64,000 bases of DNA from contig NC_015717.1 of NCBI RefSeq assembly GCF_000253295.1, forward strand, positions 3,162,001 to 3,226,000. Reading direction: 5' to 3'. The translations under genes and the position numbers were made by a program. Source of the DNA: Hyphomicrobium sp. MC1 (GTDB lineage: Bacteria > Pseudomonadota > Alphaproteobacteria > Rhizobiales > Hyphomicrobiaceae). Positions 44,598 to 53,825 of this stretch are shown here, piece by piece (the stretch's first letter is position 1; each line of letters begins with the position of its first letter). Under the pieces are notes generated by a model that did not search any database, was not told the DNA's origin, and saw only the letters and a program-made list of their open reading frames with translations.

Positions 44598-44912
44598 TTA
44601 GTAGAGAATTCCATGCTCTTTCAACGTCGCTCGCGCATCGCTTGCTAAGAGGTCGATGCTCCAGGGCCGGGCCCAACCAAAATCTATTGCGACCTTGGAT
44701 ACACCCGATAGCTTGGACACCTTTTCCCGGATCGCAGATTCCAGAACCGCAACGCCAGGACAACTGAGGCACGGCATGCTAAGGTGGATCGTGACTTGAC
44801 CGTCTTGGTCCACGTCGACGGCATGGAGCATCCCCATTCGCTCTATGCTGATCGGCACATGGGGATCATTGACGCCTTGAAGCGCGAAGATGACGTCTGA
44901 AGCTGTTACCAC
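44598..44912 (-). CDS. PaaD N-terminal DUF59 (MIP18-like) protein
   Basis: 104 residues. It shows the DUF59 pattern GVNDPHVPISIERMGML, then IHLSMPCLSCPGVAVL with the conserved Cys, and a C-terminal strand VAIDFGWARPW. DUF59 proteins take part in iron-sulfur cluster delivery. The start is the GTG at 44912, with GGGGAG seven bases upstream; it overlaps the end of paaA. The zinc-ribbon half of PaaD is not fused here but sits downstream of paaC. Confidence 0.83.
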   Translation of the reverse strand: MVTASDVIFALQGVNDPHVPISIERMGMLHAVDVDQDGQVTIHLSMPCLSCPGVAVLESAIREKVSKLSGVSKVAIDFGWARPWSIDLLASDARATLKEHGILY

Positions 44913-45868
44913 AGCGCATCTCCCCAAGACTCGTTCTGGAGTCTTTGGAGGCCCGGCTGCTTGATCGGGCCGCCTTTTTTCCACTGCCGGAACTTCTCAT
45001 CCCAAGTGACCTGCGTGAAATCCCATTTTCCCGTCTCGTAGTCGAACAGGATCGGCTCTTGATAATCCAAGACGTAGGAGGATTTGTCGGTGTCGAAATG
45101 CGCAGGAACCTTGATCCCAACGGATGTGCAGAAAGGAACCACCTCAGCCAGCCACTTCTGCCGAAGCTCGTCATTGCTGAGACCGCGGATTCTATAGAGA
45201 ATTTGATCGGTTCTCTTCTTCATATGGTCGGGAACGCCAAACCACGCTGCCGCCATCGGAAAGTAGGCATCGACGGCGTCTTGGACCCGTTTGCGCGTTT
45301 CGGCGGAATGATTCCAGAAGTGCTTGACCCAATGTTCGCCGTGGAGGACGTGGAATCGTTCCTCGAAATTGACTTTCCTGAGCGAGCGCGCATAAGGCCC
45401 ATAGGAGCAGTGCTCTTCGAGGTCCATGGTCGTTACGCGACCCGCTCGATCACCCAGCATCATCATCGTGACGCATTTGATGTAGTCGTCGATATCTTGC
45501 TCGATCAATTGGAACGAGCGGAACTTCTGAGGATCGCGGATAAAGAGATAGTCGTGCGTGTCAACGCCGAAGTCCTCAAGCAGACTGTACATCACTTGGG
45601 CATGTCCCATTTCGTCCTGGATGGCTGACGCCACCGCAATTCTATCGTTGAAGGACGGGGCATTGACCAATGCGCCGTAGTAAGCTGGCAAGGTCATAAT
45701 TTCGAGGTCGGCTGCAATCATGATCGTCTGGAGGAGAACGTCTCGGTATCGCGGCGTCATGAAGTCCAAGTGCTCGACGATTTCGCCGGCGCGCAGACGC
45801 ACCTGCAGCGCCAACTCGCTGCGTTCGGAATGTCCATCTTCTTCGGAGCCTGGCACAAGATCGAGCAT
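44906..45868 (-). CDS. PaaA-like catalytic diiron subunit of a ring-epoxidising oxygenase
   Basis: 320 residues, the usual PaaA length. Diiron-site motifs are present: ExxH in QDEMGHAQVMY, and EERFHVLHGEHW with a second Glu and His. Helix-rich throughout. PaaA epoxidises an aromatic CoA ester using oxygen. The reductase PaaE is not in this operon, so electrons must come from another reductase. ATG 45868 has GAGGAA upstream; the gene begins 13 bases after the TetR gene on the same strand. Confidence 0.88.
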   Translation of the reverse strand: MLDLVPGSEEDGHSERSELALQVRLRAGEIVEHLDFMTPRYRDVLLQTIMIAADLEIMTLPAYYGALVNAPSFNDRIAVASAIQDEMGHAQVMYSLLEDFGVDTHDYLFIRDPQKFRSFQLIEQDIDDYIKCVTMMMLGDRAGRVTTMDLEEHCSYGPYARSLRKVNFEERFHVLHGEHWVKHFWNHSAETRKRVQDAVDAYFPMAAAWFGVPDHMKKRTDQILYRIRGLSNDELRQKWLAEVVPFCTSVGIKVPAHFDTDKSSYVLDYQEPILFDYETGKWDFTQVTWDEKFRQWKKGGPIKQPGLQRLQNESWGDALW

Positions 45869-45881
45869 CGATTTTATTCCT

Positions 45882-46565
45882 CTATTTGGCGCGCCGGCCA
45901 CTGCCACGCGTGACGCCGAGCTTCACGACCGACGAATTTGGCTTTCGTCCGTTCTCTAGACCCGCCCAGAGAACGGCACGCAGCGTTCGAAAGAGTTCGG
46001 CACCGTCGATTTTTCGCTTTTGACGAATCTGTTCGAGCATTGCGCCGTCTTCGAGAGCCAAAACGAGACTTGCGAGCTCTTTGGCGCGTAGGTCGGTGCG
46101 GAAAAGCCCCGAGATCTGTCCTCTACGGATAACCGCCTCGAGACCTTTAAGGAGCAAGACATAGCCGCCGCTGACATAACGAGCCGAGCGGGTGTTGGTG
46201 CCGTTGAGCTCAATCGACAGCAGGATCGTCATTAGGAGCTTGCCGGGTTCCTCGGCGGCGATATGAGCCTTGCATAGAAGATAGCGGTCGAGGGCTTCTG
46301 ATGGACCAGCTCCGTCGAGAGTCAACGCGCCGAGCAAGGGTTCGAGAACGACGGTACGCACGCGTGTCATGACGGCCAACAGCACGTCTTCTTTGTCTTT
46401 GAAGTAAAAATAGATCGCGCCCTTGGTATAGGGCGTCATTGCCGATATGTCGTCGACGCGCGCGCCAAGAAAGCCGTGCGAAAGAAATAGTTTTTCGGCG
46501 GCATCGAGAATGGCCTCGCGGGTCATTTCCCGCTTCGCTTCGCGCTTGGAAAGAACTGCTTTCAT
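45882..46565 (-). CDS. TetR family transcriptional regulator
   Basis: 227 residues. The N-terminal HTH is clear: REAILDAAEKLFLSHGF, then TPYTKGAIYFYFKDKEDVL. The C-terminal part is an effector-binding helical domain. It is the first gene of the paa-type operon and divergent from the alpha/beta hydrolase, with a dyad (46593-46606) between the two starts. The same dyad occurs before the TRAP/ubiX genes and before the channel gene, so this is the best candidate regulator of all three. Ligand unknown; a CoA ester is common for such regulators. Confidence 0.9.
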   Translation of the reverse strand: MKAVLSKREAKREMTREAILDAAEKLFLSHGFLGARVDDISAMTPYTKGAIYFYFKDKEDVLLAVMTRVRTVVLEPLLGALTLDGAGPSEALDRYLLCKAHIAAEEPGKLLMTILLSIELNGTNTRSARYVSGGYVLLLKGLEAVIRRGQISGLFRTDLRAKELASLVLALEDGAMLEQIRQKRKIDGAELFRTLRAVLWAGLENGRKPNSSVVKLGVTRGSGRRAK

Positions 46566-46592
46566 TCAATATCCGGGCAAGTTGCTAAAAAC

Positions 46593-46606
46593 ATTCCAGC
46601 CAGTAT
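46593..46606. promoter_or_regulatory. Probable TetR operator, copy 1
   Basis: ATTCCAGCCAGTAT, an imperfect dyad in the tetR-hydrolase intergenic gap. It matches the sites at 53605 and 55247. Confidence 0.65.
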
Positions 46607-46649
46607 CATGACGGCTGAGTGAGTTCAATGATGGAGGAACGAGCCGTAC

Positions 46650-47447
46650 ATGAGTTTTGAAATTGCGGATATCGACGGGGCGAAAGTAGAGTATCGATTG
46701 GAGCCGCCACACCATCCAGGGTTCCCCACGATTGTGTTTCTTCACGAAGGTTTGGGCAGCGCGGCGTTGTGGAAAGATTTTCCAAAAGAGCTCGCTGAGC
46801 AAACGGGATGCGGAATTCTCGTTTATAGCCGTGCCGGATATGGTCGATCGCAAGCGGTTTCGTTGCCTCGACCTGTTGATTACATGCAAAAGGAGGGACT
46901 TGAATTTCTTCCGTCCGTCCTCGAACATTTTGGTCTCCGCGACGTAATCCTGTTTGGCCACAGCGATGGCGCAACGATCGCACTTGTCGCTTGCGCCGGT
47001 CCCGCTGCTAAATATGTCAAAGGCGCGGTGATCGAAGCGCCCCACGTCGTCATCGAACCAATCACTGTCAGCGGCATTGCAAAGCTCGCCGATGAATTTC
47101 GAAAAGGGCCCCTCAAGGCGCGTCTGGAGCGCCATCACGGGACCAACACCGACTGTGCATTCTGGGGCTTCGCGGGAACATGGCTTAATCTCGAGAATGC
47201 CAGGTCCTGGACGATCGTGCCTCTGCTGCAAAGCATCAATCAGCCGCTCCTCGTCATCCAGGGAGATCGTGACGCCTTTGGCACGGCCTATCAAGTACAC
47301 ACCATTGCGAAATCGGTTTCTGGCGTCTGTGCGGTTCAAATGCTTGCCGGCTGCGGACATGCTCCTCATGTCGAAGCTCGGGCGAACGTTCTTGACGAGA
47401 CCTCGCGCTTCATCGCCCATCTCACGGCCGACCGAGCCGTCGCCTGA
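46650..47447 (+). CDS. Alpha/beta hydrolase
   Basis: 265 residues. The fold's motifs are all present: oxyanion region HEGLGSAALW, nucleophile Ser in GHSDG, acid Asp in VIQGDRDAFG, and His in CGHAPHVEA. It may cleave a ring-opened product or a CoA ester in the pathway encoded around it. ATG 46650 follows GGAGG by about 12 bases. Its 3' end overlaps that of the convergent ligase gene by 26 bases. Confidence 0.88.
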   Translation: MSFEIADIDGAKVEYRLEPPHHPGFPTIVFLHEGLGSAALWKDFPKELAEQTGCGILVYSRAGYGRSQAVSLPRPVDYMQKEGLEFLPSVLEHFGLRDVILFGHSDGATIALVACAGPAAKYVKGAVIEAPHVVIEPITVSGIAKLADEFRKGPLKARLERHHGTNTDCAFWGFAGTWLNLENARSWTIVPLLQSINQPLLVIQGDRDAFGTAYQVHTIAKSVSGVCAVQMLAGCGHAPHVEARANVLDETSRFIAHLTADRAVA

Positions 47448-49035
47448 ACGTTGCTGTCGGATATGTTTCCTCGGCGGAAAGCGTAGTCCACGTCTCGCGA
47501 AGCTTGCTCCGTAAGACCTTGCCGCGATCGTTGCGCGGCAACTCATCAACGAAGAAAACGTTTTTCGGGACCTTTGCGGGAGGAAGATATCGCCGACAGT
47601 GGTCCGTGAGATCAGCGGCATCGACCGTGGCTCCAGGTGCTTCGACGACGAAACAAACGACCTCCTCGCCATAGATTCGATCTGGAACGCCCACCGCCGC
47701 CGCTTCCCTTACGCCGGCATAACCCGAGAGAACGCTATCGATCTCGGACGGCGCAATATTCATCCCGCCACGAATGATGAGGTCTTTAGAGCGACCTGTA
47801 ATATGAACGAAGCCATCGGCATCAATGATACCGAGATCGCCGGTCTTGAGAGGCGTTCCGCGGATGGGCTCGATGACGTCGTTTCCGATAAGGTAACCTA
47901 CAGCCACATGGGGGCCGCTGACCGAAATTTCTCCTTCGGTCTCATGCCCAAGGGACGCGCCGAGCGGGTCCACGATATCGACTTTTTGGTAGAGAACAGG
48001 GCGGCCAACTGTGCCGTAGCGGAAAGCGTCTGGCCGATTGGCGCAGATCCAGTTTGCCTCCGACATCCCGTACATTTGAATGAGTTGCAGCTCATAGGTA
48101 TCTTCGAATGCCTGCCACTGCGCTGCCGAGAGAGGCGCGGTGCTGCAGGTCATCAGCCGCAAGCTGCGCATCCGGGAGGCGTTATGTTTGGCTTCACCCT
48201 CAAGCAGGATCGCGATGACGGTTGGCACCCCGACTGCAAACGTAATTCTATTGTGCTCGATCCAGGCAAAGAACCGGCTTCTTGAAAACTTCGACGCGAA
48301 GTGAAGCGTGAGCCCCAGCTGTAAGAACGGCATCAGGCTCAGCATCTGTACTGAGGCCCACCCAAACGAGCGATACTCGAGCGTGCGGTCGTCCGGCGTG
48401 AGCCCCAAAGCATCGATCATCGAAAGGCCGCCGGCCCAATGAGCAAAATGATCGGCGACGACAAGCTTGGGCTTCTCGGTGGTCCCCGATGTGCAGAAGA
48501 TCGTCGAAAGATCGCTGAGACCGTATGGCTCGTCCGGAAGCACCGCGTCCCGCATGACCGCATGGTTCTCTACATCGAGAAAGGACGGAGCTTCTTTCGT
48601 CCAGCGATCATAAAGCACTGCCTGCCGCGCCAGTTCCGGGAGGCTGGTGACGGTCGACAGGCTTTTCTGCATAAGGATGGCGCGCGGCGCGCAGGTCTCG
48701 CAAAGCTCGACAAGATGCCGTTCGTTCATCTCGATATTGAGCGGACAAATGACGGCGCCCACGCGCCATATGGCGAGCCACAGGACAACCTTTTCTAAAG
48801 TCTCGTCGGCCAGCAGAACGACCTTGTCACCAGCGCCGATGCCAAGCGTTAGGACATTTCTGGCTGTCGAATCGACGAGCGACGCAAGATCCGCATAAGT
48901 CAGGTTCGAACCCTGATCGAGATCGACAAGTGCGCGCTTATCGGGCCATCGAGAGGCATGGTCCGCCAGCAAGTGATTGATCGTCGCAAAGGAAATCGGG
49001 AAATCGAGTTCCGGAATGGAATAGAAGGCACTCAT
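47422..49035 (-). CDS. Acyl/aryl-CoA ligase, AMP-forming
   Basis: 537 residues of the ANL superfamily. The phosphate loop STIFCTSGTTEKPK, the A5 motif YGMSEAN, the A7 motif KTGDLGIIDADG and the catalytic Lys in RNDRGKVLR are intact. It activates a carboxylic acid to its CoA ester with ATP. In this operon (TRAP transporter, UbiD, ligase) an imported aromatic acid is the natural substrate. The start ATG 49035 is seven bases after the ubiD gene's end. Confidence 0.9.
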   Translation of the reverse strand: MSAFYSIPELDFPISFATINHLLADHASRWPDKRALVDLDQGSNLTYADLASLVDSTARNVLTLGIGAGDKVVLLADETLEKVVLWLAIWRVGAVICPLNIEMNERHLVELCETCAPRAILMQKSLSTVTSLPELARQAVLYDRWTKEAPSFLDVENHAVMRDAVLPDEPYGLSDLSTIFCTSGTTEKPKLVVADHFAHWAGGLSMIDALGLTPDDRTLEYRSFGWASVQMLSLMPFLQLGLTLHFASKFSRSRFFAWIEHNRITFAVGVPTVIAILLEGEAKHNASRMRSLRLMTCSTAPLSAAQWQAFEDTYELQLIQMYGMSEANWICANRPDAFRYGTVGRPVLYQKVDIVDPLGASLGHETEGEISVSGPHVAVGYLIGNDVIEPIRGTPLKTGDLGIIDADGFVHITGRSKDLIIRGGMNIAPSEIDSVLSGYAGVREAAAVGVPDRIYGEEVVCFVVEAPGATVDAADLTDHCRRYLPPAKVPKNVFFVDELPRNDRGKVLRSKLRETWTTLSAEETYPTATFRRRLGRP

Positions 49036-49041
49036 GGCTGC

Positions 49042-50625
49042 TCACCGTCCCGATTTCGACAAGAGGTCCGTCCAACCCGAACGCCTCGCGGTTGCGCGCG
49101 CGATGTCGTCGCTTTCAAAGAACCGAGACAGCGTCACGCGATCGATGGGATAACGTGGCCGCATGAAGTCCTTCTCATATCCATAGGGGATCGTCGCATC
49201 GATCCCCATACCGCCCTCGAAATTGGTGTTGCTTGCGGTCCATTCTTTATCTCCCGCCGTCATTCGCTCCGCGGGCATGAAGGTTTGTCCGCGGCCTCCG
49301 GGTATTGGATTGAGAATGTCGGTGCGTGGATTGACGCGCGTCGTGAGACACCACATGATCTCGTCCATGCTGTAGATGTTAACGTCTTCACTGACGGCAA
49401 TGGCGAGACGCATCCCCTGAGATGTCGACAGCAAAGCCGCCAGGAAATTGCGCTGCCATCCCTCTTCGAGACGGCTGCGCTTCTTCACCTGGATGATGAC
49501 GCCACCCCAGTCGGTCATCGCATAGGGGATGTGAACGTCCTGGACGATGCCAGGTTGCAGACGGTTACAAAGCTCGAACATCGATGCTTCGCGCACCATG
49601 GTCATGAGGTTATTGTCGTCGAGCGTATGAACGCCCAGAATATGGACGAGGGATTTTTGTGTTGGCCCTTTCGACGTAACCGCCGTGACGTGGAACGTCG
49701 GAGCCTTATACGCCTTCCCCATGTATCCAGCCCATTCAGGGTGAAAATGGTGCTTACCCTGCGTCTTATCGGCTTCGGCCTCTGCCGTTTCGTAACGCGA
49801 ATCTCGCGGATCGATATAGCCTTCGAGAACGAGTTCTGCGTCAGCTAGCGCCAAGGCGTCGACGGTCTTCGCTTTGACAGTGCGCACCGGAAATCCCTGA
49901 ATGGCGCCGGCGACGCCCAGCTCGTCGCAGCCATGGGGAAGGATGACATAACCAAAGGACGCCCCGGCCATGACCGTGCAGGCGACCGGCACGCCAAAGC
50001 AAAAGGTAATCGGGATGCGCTCGCGCTTGCGGGAAGCCTCAGTCAGAACCTGCCACACGTGTGACCCCGGCGCGATTTGAAAGGTGCCGACGTTGCCCCA
50101 ACGAAAGTTGATCCTATTGTAACCGACGTCGGTGCCGCCGCCGAAAACCTCACCTGAGACAACCCTTATCCCGGATCCGATGGTGAGTTCCGTCTCAAGC
50201 TCGGTGTGGCGGATCGGAACGAGGTAACCCAAAATCTCAGCCGGATTCTCAACGACAAATCTTTGACTGGGCGCCAGTTCGGACGGCACGAGTTCGGGTT
50301 TGATCGGCTTTGAGATCGCCTTGGCGAGTTTATGCGTGCGGTCGGTGTCGTCGCTCCAACCGAACATCTGATTGACGACCGAAATGTCGCTAAAGAGGTT
50401 AGTGATGACGGCGTGGTTAGGCTTTCCCTTGACGGTGTTGAAGAGAGTTGGCACGCCGCCATCCAGAGTTTTCTGTATCCCGACGATTTCGAGATCGGGA
50501 TCGACTTCGACGTCGGTTTCCAGCAGATATCCCGAATTTTTGAGCCAACGGATGGTATCGCCAAGGCTTTGCAGGCGCTCCCTATCGCTCGCTGCCAGTC
50601 TGTTCTCTTCCCGAATTTTGCTCAT
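49042..50625 (-). CDS. UbiD family (de)carboxylase
   Basis: 527 residues, a full UbiD fold. Recognisable parts are GGTDVGYNRINFRWGN and the later CDELGVAGAIQG, which carry family Arg/Glu active-site positions, plus HILGVHTLDDNN. UbiD enzymes need prenylated FMN made by UbiX, and a ubiX-like gene is at 53700. The enzyme removes or adds carboxyl groups on aromatic or unsaturated acids, or their CoA esters. Size and neighbours match phthaloyl-CoA decarboxylase-type gene sets, but the substrate is unproven. ATG 50625 is 24 bases after dctM. Confidence 0.9.
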   Translation of the reverse strand: MSKIREENRLAASDRERLQSLGDTIRWLKNSGYLLETDVEVDPDLEIVGIQKTLDGGVPTLFNTVKGKPNHAVITNLFSDISVVNQMFGWSDDTDRTHKLAKAISKPIKPELVPSELAPSQRFVVENPAEILGYLVPIRHTELETELTIGSGIRVVSGEVFGGGTDVGYNRINFRWGNVGTFQIAPGSHVWQVLTEASRKRERIPITFCFGVPVACTVMAGASFGYVILPHGCDELGVAGAIQGFPVRTVKAKTVDALALADAELVLEGYIDPRDSRYETAEAEADKTQGKHHFHPEWAGYMGKAYKAPTFHVTAVTSKGPTQKSLVHILGVHTLDDNNLMTMVREASMFELCNRLQPGIVQDVHIPYAMTDWGGVIIQVKKRSRLEEGWQRNFLAALLSTSQGMRLAIAVSEDVNIYSMDEIMWCLTTRVNPRTDILNPIPGGRGQTFMPAERMTAGDKEWTASNTNFEGGMGIDATIPYGYEKDFMRPRYPIDRVTLSRFFESDDIARATARRSGWTDLLSKSGR

Positions 50626-50649
50626 CGTTATCCGTATGTAGCTATCGTT

Positions 50650-51924
50650 TCAATTTGTGAGCCGCGGAATCGTAAGGGAGATCAGCGGAAAACAGACGAT
50701 CAGGATCAGTGCAAAAACGTTGATGGCGACAAATGGAAGAACGCCGCGATAGATTTGTTCGAACGACACACCGAAGAGCGCCTTGGCGGCAAAGATGTTG
50801 AGACCGAAAGGCGGCAGAAACATTCCGATACTCAAGTTCACGACCGCGACGATGCCAAAGTGAATGGGATCGACGTGGAACGTCGTGACGAGTGGAAGCA
50901 GGACCGGCACCAGAATGAGAATGGCTGCCGGCGGCTCAAGGACGCTCCCGACCAGGAGAAGAACAACATTGATGATGAGCATCGTGCCCGCGTAGCCAAG
51001 ATGCATTTGCTGAATTGATGCTGCGAAAGCCGCGGGCAACCCGCTTGCCGTGAGTAGCCAGGAGTACACGTTAGCCGCTGCCACAATGATTAGAATGCTA
51101 CCGGTCAAGGTTGCCGAACGCTGAAAAATTTCCCAAAGTTTCACGAGCGGCATTTCGCGATGCACGACGTGCGTGACGAATATCGCGTAGACGACCGCGA
51201 CGCCGGCGGCTTCCGTCGGGGTGAAGATGCCGCCATAGATGCCGCCGAAAATCACCAGGATCATGCCGAGTGACCATGCCGCTTCACGCGTCTTCGCCCA
51301 CACGTTCTCCCAACGCGCGCGAGCTGTGAGAGGCAAGCGTTCGGCTCTGGTCTTCCAGACAATGTAGACGGAAAGCAAGGTGCCGATCAGGATGCCCGGC
51401 AGTATGCCAGCTGCAAAGAGTTTGGTAAGCGATTGTTGCGCCGTCAAACTGTAGAGGATCATCGCGATCGAAGGAGGCACGACGATCGCAATAGCGCCGG
51501 CGCTCGTTATGATGCCGACGGAGAACCGCTCGCTGTATCCATTCTCGCGCATGCTTGGATAGAGCAGCCGGCCGACCGCAACCATGCACCCAAGCGACGA
51601 TCCCGAAATTGTGCCGAACATCTCCGACGAGGCGACCGTTGCAAGCGGCAATGATCCCCTGACACCACCGAGGAGAGCGAGAACCCAGTCCACGATTCGC
51701 CGGGCAATGCCGCCCTGCCCCATGATATCGCCGGCAACAATGAACAAGGGTACTGCCAATAGCGGAAAGCTTTGCAGGCTTCCGAAAATAATCGGTTGAA
51801 TTGCTTCAGGCACGATGCCGTCCACATGCATAATCAGCAGCGACGCGGCGAGAATGGCAAGAAAGATCGGAAAGCCCAAAGCGATCAGGGCTGCAGGCAG
51901 GCCGATAAATAGGAGCGCCGACAT
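50650..51924 (-). CDS. dctM: TRAP transporter large permease subunit DctM
   Basis: 424 residues, about 12-13 membrane helices. The family signatures are visible: FIVAGDIMGQGGIARRIVD, GTISGSSLGCMVAVG, VVPPSIAMILYS and LPPFGLNIFAAK. It is the ion-coupled channel of the tripartite transporter and works with DctQ and DctP. ATG 51924 is ten bases after the dctQ stop. Confidence 0.93.
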   Translation of the reverse strand: MSALLFIGLPAALIALGFPIFLAILAASLLIMHVDGIVPEAIQPIIFGSLQSFPLLAVPLFIVAGDIMGQGGIARRIVDWVLALLGGVRGSLPLATVASSEMFGTISGSSLGCMVAVGRLLYPSMRENGYSERFSVGIITSAGAIAIVVPPSIAMILYSLTAQQSLTKLFAAGILPGILIGTLLSVYIVWKTRAERLPLTARARWENVWAKTREAAWSLGMILVIFGGIYGGIFTPTEAAGVAVVYAIFVTHVVHREMPLVKLWEIFQRSATLTGSILIIVAAANVYSWLLTASGLPAAFAASIQQMHLGYAGTMLIINVVLLLVGSVLEPPAAILILVPVLLPLVTTFHVDPIHFGIVAVVNLSIGMFLPPFGLNIFAAKALFGVSFEQIYRGVLPFVAINVFALILIVCFPLISLTIPRLTN

Positions 51925-51934
51925 TGGATCGTTG

Positions 51935-52477
51935 TCAGGTTGGGTTGGGTTGCTGCGCTGCAGACGCTCGGACTTCGCGCACGTCACAAACGGCCGATGA
52001 GGACGACCAGATGAGCCTCAATCTGATCAGAGCCGCGACGGCAGCAGTCAAAAAGCCTGCAGGAACGATCGCTTGTGAAATTGCGATGGATATTTGCGCA
52101 GCATCGCTCAGCTGTCCATAACGATAAAAGCGCTCGATCAAGGGTGCTGTCCAGAAGGTGATATAAAGTGAGACACCGATCAGGCAGAAAAGCGCAATCG
52201 AGTTCGTAACTTTCTGCCCCAAAGGCGGCAAGCGGCCGATAACGAGCTCCATCTTGATCTGGCGATCGCTGAGCGTCATAGCGGACAGCCCCGCAAACAC
52301 CGATAGCGTCAGGAGATACATCATGACCTCCTCTGCCCACATGATAGGTGCTAGAAATACGAAGCGGCCGATGATATTCGCGACGTTGAGCCCAACAATG
52401 AGCGCCAGAGCGAGCGCAGCCACACATTGGCATGCCCACTCCAGTCGAACTCCTAACTTTTCTGCTGATATCGTCAT
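51935..52477 (-). CDS. dctQ: TRAP transporter small permease subunit DctQ
   Basis: 180 residues with four membrane helices and the family's IGRFVFLAPIMWAEEVMMYLL segment after the first helix. It links DctM and DctP. It starts at ATG 52477, 68 bases downstream of dctP. Confidence 0.9.
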   Translation of the reverse strand: MTISAEKLGVRLEWACQCVAALALALIVGLNVANIIGRFVFLAPIMWAEEVMMYLLTLSVFAGLSAMTLSDRQIKMELVIGRLPPLGQKVTNSIALFCLIGVSLYITFWTAPLIERFYRYGQLSDAAQISIAISQAIVPAGFLTAAVAALIRLRLIWSSSSAVCDVREVRASAAQQPNPT

Positions 52478-52545
52478 TTCAATCCTACTCGTCTGAGCCA
52501 GTTACTGAGGCCGCGCGTGGGCCGAAGCACAGGCAGCCGCAAGCT

Positions 52546-53556
52546 TCACTCGACCCTAGCTTGCGCAGCCTTGAGGCTCTTGTACGCCTCGGCCGTCGTT
52601 TGATCGCTAGAAAGCAAGGTGTCCGACAGGGTCGCGAGAGAGGCTCTGGCCTTATCATCGTCATCCTTGCTCAGTTGCTCGAGCTTGCCGCCGTTCTTGA
52701 TCCACGCTTGCTGCTGCGCGGCGTAAAAATTCTTGAGCCATGGGGCGAGCGATGCCGAAATGTCGTCAGCGCTCTTCTCAACGACGGCGCGCAGGTCTGG
52801 AGGGAGCTGGTCGAGCCATGTTCGGCTTAGGACGAAGACGCTCGTTGAGTACGTGAATGCCGTCTCGGTCATGACTGGCGCGACATCATAAAAGCGAAGC
52901 TGATTTATGACAGAAAGCACGATATAGACCCCGTCGATCGTTCCCTGCTGAAGGGAAGGGAGAACTTCACCAAGAGAAATGGGTATTGGCGACGCTCCGA
53001 GTTTCTTCACGCTCTCGATCTGAATTGGTGATGACATGATGCGGATCTTCTTGCCGCTGAGATCGGAGATGCTGGCGAGGGGCTGCCGGGTGTTGAACCC
53101 CGTGGGACCACTGACAAATATTCCGCCGACTTCCAAACCCTTCTCCGCCCCAAAGGAGAAGAAGAGCTTGCGGAATTCCTTATCGTGCAGCACGCGTTCG
53201 GTTTGATCCCAATCTTTGAATAGCCCGGCGGCGCCGAGAATTTGAAACCGCTTGTCGACGCCTTCGAAGAATTCGCTCGGCGCAATGAAGCCCTGGATGG
53301 CGCCGATCTGGGTCGATTCGATTTGACGGGGAATCGATCCGAGCTGACTGGCAGGATAAATTTCGACTTTGATGCGTCCGCCTGACTTCTCTTCGACCTC
53401 TTTAGCAAGACGTTTGTAGTACTCGTGCTGACCGTCATTGATAGTGGCGGTGCCAAGCTTCATGATGATCGGCGATTGCGCCTCAGACGTCGACGAGAGC
53501 CCCATTAGCCCCAACGCGAGCGAAGCACAAATGGTGAGGTGCGCGACAAGCCGCAT
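52546..53556 (-). CDS. dctP: TRAP transporter solute-binding protein DctP
   Basis: 336 residues with a signal peptide (MRLVAHLTICASLALGLMG, cleaved near SEAQ). The body has the DctP layout: HEYYKRLAKEVEEKSGGRIKV, GFIAPSEFF, the substrate-binding Arg in IRIMSSP, and EVLPSLQQGTIDGV. It captures the substrate in the periplasm; an organic acid is usual. The ATG at 53556 has GGGGGAA upstream. A truncated inverted copy of its 5' end lies at 55309. It is first of the operon with dctQM, ubiD and the ligase. Confidence 0.92.
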   Translation of the reverse strand: MRLVAHLTICASLALGLMGLSSTSEAQSPIIMKLGTATINDGQHEYYKRLAKEVEEKSGGRIKVEIYPASQLGSIPRQIESTQIGAIQGFIAPSEFFEGVDKRFQILGAAGLFKDWDQTERVLHDKEFRKLFFSFGAEKGLEVGGIFVSGPTGFNTRQPLASISDLSGKKIRIMSSPIQIESVKKLGASPIPISLGEVLPSLQQGTIDGVYIVLSVINQLRFYDVAPVMTETAFTYSTSVFVLSRTWLDQLPPDLRAVVEKSADDISASLAPWLKNFYAAQQQAWIKNGGKLEQLSKDDDDKARASLATLSDTLLSSDQTTAEAYKSLKAAQARVE

Positions 53557-53825
53557 TCAAATTCCCCCGAAAACAGCAAAGTGTGTAAATGCTCTGATAA
53601 TTAGATACCGGCTAGTATGTTTTTCTATGTATAAGGTGTGCCCCAAGTCAATCCGCATAGACATGATAAGAATATGCGAAGAACAGCTAAGGACTACGCA
53701 TGAGCGGCAAACGCCGATTGATCGTCGGAATCTCGGGTGCTTCGGGTGTTGTCTATGGCGCGCGACTGATTGAAGTTTTGAGAGATCTCGATGTCGAAAC
53801 GCACCTCGTGATCACAAAAAGCGCG
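53432..53825. repeat. Inverted repeat arm, left: dctP 5' end, promoter and ubiX 5' end
   Basis: About 390 bases that recur in the opposite orientation at 55043-55431, with many substitutions and small indels. The arm spans the first 40-odd codons of dctP, the whole divergent promoter, and the first 40-odd codons of ubiX. Confidence 0.82.
53605..53618. promoter_or_regulatory. Probable TetR operator, copy 2
   Basis: ATACCGGCTAGTAT, an ATAC-N6-GTAT dyad between the divergent dctP and ubiX genes. Confidence 0.7.
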
